A stretch of DNA of 64,000 nt, from the NCBI RefSeq assembly GCF_040954645.1, contig NC_092804.1:148003108-148067107 (forward strand), in the 5' to 3' direction. Positions within the stretch are counted from its first letter, which is position 1, and every line of letters starts with the position of its first letter. The DNA is from Diabrotica undecimpunctata (lineage: Eukaryota; Arthropoda; Insecta; Coleoptera; Chrysomelidae). This document shows positions 57,991 through 64,000 of this stretch, piece by piece. Under the pieces are notes generated by a model. That model did not search any database. It worked only from the letters and a program-made list of their open reading frames with translations, and was not told the origin of the DNA. Position numbers and translations under genes: made by a program.

Positions 57991-58738
57991 TTGTATTCTT
58001 GCATTCAGCAACAACAATACTCATCTATAAAGGCGCGTTCTCACGAGTCAAGCTTGGTTGACCAGTTTTAGTTGATGAACAAACAATTAAAAGTGAATCA
58101 ACAATATAATCTAAACCTATGGTCGAACATTATTGTACGTAAATGTATACAAATTGTTGTAGTTTTTTTTAAGGAGTTAACTTGTTAATTATATGATCAA
58201 AAGTCAAAAGTTGTTTTAGGGCGAGACAGTAGATTCTAAAAATAAATAGATTAGAAGCATCAGTAGCGGTGCTCAAAGGTCTAGCGTTAGAGTATAAAGA
58301 AGACTAAAAATCATTTAAGAATATCCAAAGAAAACTTCAACGAGGTACTGCCAAAAGTGCAGGATGTCATAAAAAAGATAAAGTGATGTGATTAAATTAT
58401 AAAAAATAAATTATAAAAGTAAGTTATATTTATAAGTAAGTTATATAAGATTATATTCTAAGTCTAAGAGTCCTGCTACATATGTAATAATTATATCAGA
58501 TGACATCTGCGAATTCTACCGACATTCTTGTCTAGTGTGAATGATTTGAAATGAAATAGGATAAATTTTCTTCTTTCACGTTGTCTGAAATTCCTGTAGA
58601 TTGAGATTGAGAAATAATCAGAAGGTGAAAACTCTGAAATAACAGAAACGCATATGCACCACAGTGGATTTAGAGCCAACAAAAACGTTCAAAAATGTTC
58701 AAAAAAAAATTCTGCTGTTCATTGGCGGATTAATACCT

Positions 58739-59760
58739 CTATAGAAGGTTGTCACTCCATCCTTTGCGCGGTCGTCCGATACTTCTTCTGCCGATTAGTG
58801 ACTTATCTCTTGCTATTTTGACCTCCGTCCGGCTCGCGGAGATAAGAATACGGCCGGGGTCAGAAAGCCCTGCCTGTCGTAAGAGGCGACTAATGGGTAG
58901 GAATCGGGAGGTGGAGAGCCGTCGCTTCCTCGGCGGCGACCTGTCTACGTGCGAGGTGGAAATTCCTCCGCCTGCCAAGCCTATTCGCCCGTGGTGTTGG
59001 AATAACGGGTAGGTGCGGTACTCGCAACACAGGTACTACGGGGAGGGTGAAGCCCCCACGTGGTGTGACCCAGGGTGTGGCCCAGGGTCCTGCCAGGTCT
59101 TTTGTACTTGGAGGGCACGCAATTCTGCAATGCTATTTTGACGACAAGGGTCTCCTCCATTCTGCTTATGTGGTTATTCCATTCTTTTTTTATTTTGTGT
59201 CCCTTCATTTATACACTGTACGTTACATTTTCTTCTAACCTCTTTACTTTTCTTTCGATCTCTTAGCGTATTTCCTGAAATACTTCTCAGTACTCTCATC
59301 TCTGCCGTTTCCAGTAGCCTTTGCGTTGTGGCTCTGTCGGGTCTTATTTCTGGGGCATATGTCATTATTGGTCTTACACTGGCTTTATAAATTCTTGACT
59401 TCATCTTAGTGTAAAAGTGTCTGTTTCGCCATATAGTATTATTAAGGCACCCTGCCAGTCTATTTGCTTTTTTAACTTGATCTCTCACTTCTTTGTCCAG
59501 GTCTCCATAGCTAGACATGTAATTCCCAGGTATTTTATTTCCATTACTTATTCAATACTGATGCCATCAATATATATTTTATATCGGGTTGGTTCTTTGC
59601 TGACTACTATTGTTTTAGTTTTCTGAGATGTCATTGTCATATTAAATTCTTTTGATCTTATGTTAAATCTGTGGATATCCTTATCTTGGGTTATCAATAT
59701 TGCGTCGTCTGCGTAACAGAGTATTTTTATTTCTTTGTTTCCCATTCTGCATCCTCATAA
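58739..59760 (-). pseudogene. RTE-like LINE 3' part, interrupted by a GC-rich insert
   Basis: Minus-strand blocks are ILCYADDAILITQDKDIHRF (YADD), SSYGDLDKEVRDQVKKANRL, SRIYKASVRPIMTYAPEIR, EMRVLRSISGNTLRDRKKS, NNHISRMEETLVVKIA, and after the insert RDKSLIGRRSIGRPRKGWSD. Removing 58823-59130 plus one duplication joins the last two blocks in frame. Confidence 0.82.
58823..59130. mobile_element. 308 bp GC-rich insertion with 12 bp TSD (SINE-like?)
   Basis: TGCTATTTTGAC occurs at 58811-58822 and again at 59131-59142, directly flanking this segment inside the LINE coding frame. The insert is strikingly GC-rich, with no poly-A tail and no ORF of note. It includes GCCCTGCCTGTCGTAAGAGG, a phrase seen in dispersed insect repeats. 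A short non-autonomous retroelement is likely. Its class is unknown, and no clear pol III A and B boxes could be assigned. Confidence 0.7.
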
Positions 59761-59879
59761 CTGGGTCAAACTTTTTAGATTAACTAAAAAGTTAATAAAT
59801 TCTGTTTAATGACAGGTTCTCACTAGAGTTTTCATTAAACTTTTGTTGATTAACTAAACTTGACTAATGAGAACGCGTT

Positions 59880-60533
59880 TTTTCAAGACAAGCTTCAATT
59901 TGTAAACAATTCAGAACGATTCACCACTTGAACAAGAAAAGTTTGCTGGGTCAAACTACGAAGTTGAACGACAGGTTCTCACTACACTTACAACACAATA
60001 TTTACTTAAATCATTTTTACATAAATGATGTTGCTATAATTATAGTTGATAAATAAATAATATTTAAATTAAACCAACAACTCTTGAATAAAAACAACAA
60101 ATTTTGTATTTTGTTTGATAATTTTATGCCTGTATTTTGTTTAATGACAAAATAATTTATTCCGTATAATTTTCTGCAGAAAAAGCAATATTTTGTTTTG
60201 CAATTAAAATTTTATTTATTAAATCTGTTATTTATTCGTAACTAAATTAAATCTAAATAAAACTGTTATTCACATTTATAGAAATCACTAAAAAAAATTA
60301 CTAAATCTTGGGTTTGTTTAGGAAAATTATACACGCAACGGAATAAATATTCCCAAATGATAAATAATTAACCCACTTTTTGGTCTTTAAAATTCAAAAG
60401 CACATCTCCTTCTAATTTGCAAAAACAGAGCCGTTCGGTTAAGACTTAAAATAAGAAATTAATTAAACGAAATTTCTAAGAGAGAATTTCTAATGAAAAA
60501 TAAAAAAATTTAACTTGCCAACAAAAATGAAAA
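59880..60533. other. AT-rich spacer 3' of the transposase gene
   Basis: No terminal repeat partner for the neighbouring transposase was found. Confidence 0.4.
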
Positions 60534-61838
60534 TCAGTCATTATCATCAAAAATATCATAATCGTCATCATCATCACTGTCATCACCATTAATTGTTATT
60601 ATGATTGGACTTATTTCGTTTATTTTATTTTCACGAGTCCACCAATCTTCTATTAGTTTCTCGCACTTGAATATACAGTTGCACCACACTTCTGGAGTTA
60701 CAATTGAAAGTGCCTTTCGCCAAGTTTCCCGAACTGCGTCGTCGCTATAACCGTTAGGCCCAATATGGTTGTCATAATATTGTTTTGCTATTCCCCATAT
60801 ATATTCGATGGGATTAGACTGGCAATGATACGATGGCAGACGTAAAACTTGATGGCCGTAACTTTCAATAATCTGATCCACAACAAAGGTTTTTGGTTTT
60901 GCGTGGATATTTGCCAAGCGTAATAATTCTGATTTTAAAATATGTTGTGTAAATGGTATATGTTCCTTTGTCAACCATTCTTTAATTTTATTAACAGTCC
61001 AAGAATTCGTTGGACTTTTATTTAATACTTCAGAATGGTAAGGTGCATTGTCTAAAATAATTACGCTGGGCTCACTTAAACCTGGGAGAAGTTTTTCATG
61101 TAACCATTTTACAAACATTTCTGTGTTCATATTATCGTGATAGTCACTTGATTTTGATTTAGATGAAAATATTAAATCAGCACCTTCTATAAAACCCGAT
61201 TTCCCTCCTGCATGTAAAACTATGTGTGGCTTCCCTTCTCCATCAGTATGTTTGATAGACTTTACGTTATCATCTTGCCATATTCTCTTGGTTGCACCCC
61301 TAGAAAATATCCATGTTTCGTCTAAATATATAAAATTTGCCCTTTCTTCTTTTAATTTAGAATATTTTCTTAGAAAGTTAATTCTTTTATGCACAACAGA
61401 ACTTCTTTCACAAAGGGCTTTTCTGTTATCCTCCTTTTGAAATTTGAAACCCAAATTATGTATCACTTGCCATAGACCCATTCTGCCAATTTCGTCAAAT
61501 TTTCTATCTTTTAATTCCGAGAGAATTGTATTTAAGGTCACATGTTCCTTGTTGGCTCGCATTCGATAAATGGTATCACGAATTTCAAATTTTTTTCCAT
61601 CTGGAATATCTTTCGTTTTCAATGATAGGCGAGTTTTTCGGTGATCTTCTTTCGGCCGTTCATTATTGCGATTTTGTAATACTCCTCTTAGTTTGGTTTC
61701 ACTAATTCCTAGAGCATCACATTCGCGTTGTTGAACAGACATTACCGATTTTAAAAAACCGCCATTTTCTTTTTCATCCGTAAAATACTTATGTACACTA
61801 CAAATTAGACTATCTACATCTAACACACGTCTAGGCAT
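60534..61838 (-). CDS. Intact DDE transposase, IS630/Tc1-mariner type with long D-E spacing
   Basis: The 434-codon ORF is uninterrupted, with an ATG start. Residues 1-60 are a lead with HTH-like content and 75-140 a second HTH-like region (KKFEIRDTIYRMRANKEHVT, MGLWQVIHNLGFKFQ). The DDE_3 fold follows: D173 in IYLDETWIFSRG, D263 in VIILDNAPYHSE, and E345 in CQSNPIEYIWG. There are 81 residues between the second D and the E, far more than the 34 of classic Tc1. This resembles the long-spaced (DD82E, Sailor-type) branch. The tail is very acidic (DDSDDDDDYDIFDD). It would cut and paste DNA in the nucleus. No matching terminal repeats were recognised around it, so it could be a young transposon copy or a domesticated gene. 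A broken relative is at 4637-5620. Confidence 0.85.
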   Translation of the reverse strand: MPRRVLDVDSLICSVHKYFTDEKENGGFLKSVMSVQQRECDALGISETKLRGVLQNRNNERPKEDHRKTRLSLKTKDIPDGKKFEIRDTIYRMRANKEHVTLNTILSELKDRKFDEIGRMGLWQVIHNLGFKFQKEDNRKALCERSSVVHKRINFLRKYSKLKEERANFIYLDETWIFSRGATKRIWQDDNVKSIKHTDGEGKPHIVLHAGGKSGFIEGADLIFSSKSKSSDYHDNMNTEMFVKWLHEKLLPGLSEPSVIILDNAPYHSEVLNKSPTNSWTVNKIKEWLTKEHIPFTQHILKSELLRLANIHAKPKTFVVDQIIESYGHQVLRLPSYHCQSNPIEYIWGIAKQYYDNHIGPNGYSDDAVRETWRKALSIVTPEVWCNCIFKCEKLIEDWWTRENKINEISPIIITINGDDSDDDDDYDIFDDND

Positions 61839-62430
61839 TTTTAAATATTTTCACCAAACATACAATGTCAACACTGGCAAAGAATCAATTTAACTGCAAT
61901 ATTGTAACAAATTTATACCTACCCTAATGTTATTTTAATGTATTTTAAAATATGACCATTAATGCAGTTTTTACCTAATTTTCTGGGAAGTTGTTTACTG
62001 CAACTGGTTATCAATCAGTCATTAGCATAATTTTGTTAATCCGAAACCCGCGTAAATATAGCGAACCGACTATACATGAAACATGCACTTTTTTTTTTCT
62101 TTTTTTTTTGTTCTTGGCTTGGACAATTGTCATTCAGCCAGTCACAATCAGCATGAGCTTTATTATCGAATTAGTGAAACATGATTAATATAATATAATA
62201 ATAATATAATTATTCCGTACTTAGCTAATGTACATACTATGTTAATAAATACTATATTATAATTCAGTTATTGACAGACGTGAAATACATAGTGTATACA
62301 TCTTACAAATAAAAATATCTACCTACTATGTTAATAAATACAACTATGGTAATATATTTTTTTAATCACTACGTTAGGAGATAAACCCGATTCAACACCT
62401 CGGAGGTTTAGATCCTCTTAGTGATTGTTT
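61839..62430. other. Spacer 5' of the transposase gene
   Basis: AT-rich. AACACCTCGGAGGTTTAGAT (62394) contains a small inverted phrase. No promoter can be assigned. Confidence 0.35.
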
Positions 62431-63400
62431 TACTATATTTTTATTTTTTTTTCCTATTTTTTTCTTTTTTTTGTTTTTATTTAATATATTTTTTAAAATC
62501 CTTTTTTTATTTATTTTTTAAATTTATTTCTTTTATTTATTTTTTTTAATCTATTTTTTTTAAGTATTTTTTTTCCTTTTTTTAATTTTTTTTTTAAATT
62601 TTTTTCTAAACATAGGTTACAAATCTAATTACAGGCATACTTTACTATCACACAAAAAGTTTATCAAGCAGTTAAACATTTTCTTTTCATTAAGTGATAG
62701 TAGAAAGAGAATATTGACAGGAAGTGGGATGTTCTTGTGCATCTTTCTTTTAATTAGGTTGTTGGTGGGTTGTTTATACTTTTGACATTCAAAAAATATG
62801 TGGTTTAAGTCACTTTTAATCTGAGATTCTTGACAAATATCGGAATCTAATATATTTTAAATAAATGTGCAGGATAACATGCATGACCAAATCAAAGTCT
62901 ACTGATGGTAGTTATATATTTGCGAGAGAGGATGAAATTCTTATACCAAGGTTTTTTGGAATATTTGGTTGTATCAAACTATAATATTTTGTTGTTGAAA
63001 TACTACAGTACTTTTCCCAGTGTGCTTTCCAGTTGTTCATTTGTTCAGTTCTTAAACAAGCAAAAGCATCTACAATGCAAGGATGATAGTTGGTTAGTGT
63101 TCCATGAATGATGGAATTTTTAGATAACTGGTCTACGTGTTCATTATATGTAAGTCCTGAATGTGCTTTGATCCACATCAATTGTATTTTTTGTGAGTAT
63201 TTATTAATTTCAAATAAGCATTTTTTAATTAAAAAAATGTATGGATAAGAAGTACTACATGGTAGTTGCGGTTTTTGAATAGCTATAAGTACAGATAATG
63301 AATCAGATAAAATTACTGCTGAACTACACACACTTAAAAATGTTTTGCATAATGTAATATTTTCAAAATTATTCACCAAATCTGGTGAAATCTATTTTTT
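62431..63400 (-). pseudogene. I-like LINE: RNase H domain and 3' end with long A-rich tail
   Basis: The minus frame 63379-62912 reads SSAVILSDSLSVLIAI (RNase H aspartate), then IQLMWIKAHSGLTYNEHVDQ and LSKNSI, the H..N..D end of an RNase H as found in I/R1/Loa-type LINEs. Beyond it a C-terminal HIFFECQKYKQPTNN segment recalls the zinc-binding tail. The plus-strand T-rich block 62431-62610 would be the element's A-rich 3' end. The RT part is absent. Confidence 0.75.
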
Positions 63401-63554
63401 TTTTAACAAAATACTTTATTATATATATAAAATTGTATGTTTTGAAAAAAACAATAAACAAAATTTAAAGGATTAACAGTTTGTTATTATTATTTATAAT
63501 ATGTATTATAAATATATTTTTTTAAATATGTACAGATATAGGAACTAATACTTA

Positions 63555-64000
63555 ATATGCCGTACTTCCACCTCTTGCATCAATGCAAGACTGAATGCGA
63601 TGTCCCATGCTTCTTATAAGTGTATTAATGTAGTTCTGGTCCATGGTGCCCCATTCTTCAATCGCTGCTATTCTAAGGTCTTGTAGTGTCCTTGGGGGTG
63701 GCTGCCGGGACTGAATTTTTCTTTTGAGCATATCCCATCCGTGCTCACTGTGATTGAGGCCAGGTGATCAAGGTGGCCATTGTAATCTGACGATATCTTC
63801 TGTCCATAAAAAATCTGCCACATGTTTCGTACGATGAGGAGGCGCATTGTCGTCCATAAAAAATAAATTCTGGACCAACAGCTCCTCGCCACAAGCGTAC
63901 AACAGGCCTAAGAATGGTATCAATATAAATTTGTCCATTCATGTTACCAACAATAGGAATTAAAGGAGTTTTATTATTTAGCATGATGCCGCCCCAAAAC
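63555..64000 (-). pseudogene. Tc1-like transposase C-terminal part, cut by window edge
   Basis: The minus strand from the right edge reads FWGGIMLNNKTPLIPIVGNM, then YIDTILRPVVRLWRGAVGPE. A frame shift falls at the second catalytic D block (DDNAPPHR-type residues split between frames near 63850). Next come DIVRLQWPP, SPGLNHSEHGWDMLKRKI (the final acidic block, with H and S changes) and RIQSCIDARGGSTAY before the stop near 63560. It is inactive in this form. Confidence 0.82.

Larger units (their letters stand above)
58033..59878. mobile_element. Inverted-repeat pair bracketing a LINE fragment
   Basis: GCGCGTTCTCACGAGTCAAG at 58034 and the reverse complement of 59830-59878 (ACGCGTTCTCATTAGTCAAG) are clear inverted partners, and the similarity continues for about 45 bp. 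They may be ends of a DNA element that captured, or was invaded by, the LINE at 58739-59760. Extra copies of GACAGGTTCTCACTA lie at 59810 and 59973. Confidence 0.5.

Overview
The window is AT-rich eukaryotic DNA that reads as a repeat-packed insect genome. The evidence is the mix of RTE-like and jockey/CR1-like non-LTR retrotransposons, Tc1/mariner, pogo-like, hAT and Sola-like DNA transposons, Penelope-like elements (PLEs), long (AT)n runs and long foldback repeats. GT..AG introns occur. No bacterial genes, operons, rRNA, tRNA or CRISPR arrays were seen. The species cannot be named from the sequence.

The standout region is 11175-13886. It holds nine copies of a ~319 bp unit: six head-to-tail (the last cut short), then a switch of strand to three inverted copies. 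Every unit carries a complete type I hammerhead ribozyme, on the minus strand in the direct half and the plus strand in the inverted half. All conserved core bases are present, helix III is very short, and helix I has an internal loop that could contact loop 2. This is the architecture of HHR satellites and of retrozymes, which are non-autonomous retroelements thought to spread through self-cleaved circular RNA. The array sits inside the reverse-transcriptase gene of a minus-strand jockey/CR1-like LINE (9800-15610) and is flanked by a near-perfect 9-12 bp duplication. A diverged relative with a different but still foldable hammerhead (35097-35171, unit about 278 bp) lies 22 kb away.

Left to right: a Sola-like DNA transposon with 35 bp terminal inverted repeats (559-3384); a decayed IS630/Tc1-type transposase (4.6-5.6 kb); a PLE RT scrap (5.8-6.2 kb); an RTE-like LINE (6.5-8.9 kb); the LINE with the ribozyme array (9.8-15.6 kb); a Tc1-like relic (17.5-18.4 kb); a large foldback (19.2-20.4 kb); a probable host exon with a transmembrane segment (20931-21119), followed in its intron by a foldback MITE; a 5'-inverted truncated LINE with 13 bp TSD (24.4-25.2 kb); a pogo-like relic (25.6-28.1 kb); a mariner element containing a LINE fragment (29.4-31.0 kb); an RTE LINE split by a jockey LINE (31.4-33.4 kb); a foldback and the second hammerhead element (34.1-35.4 kb); several RTE pieces including one with 12 bp TSD (38.4-40.5 kb); a Penelope-like element with GIY-YIG endonuclease and 14 bp TSD (42.1-44.4 kb); a second Sola-like relic (45.4-46.4 kb); a jockey-like LINE (47.3-49.4 kb); a nearly complete hAT element with 8 bp TSD (53357-56252); RTE pieces, one holding a GC-rich insert with its own 12 bp TSD (56.4-59.8 kb); an intact 434-residue DDE transposase (60534-61838); the RNase H end of an I-like LINE (62.4-63.4 kb); and a Tc1-like transposase running off the right edge.

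Most coding relics carry stops or frameshifts. The only long uninterrupted transposase is at 60534-61838. The genes do not form a pathway. The window is a record of nested transposition, and the hammerhead arrays are the part most likely to make a functional RNA today.
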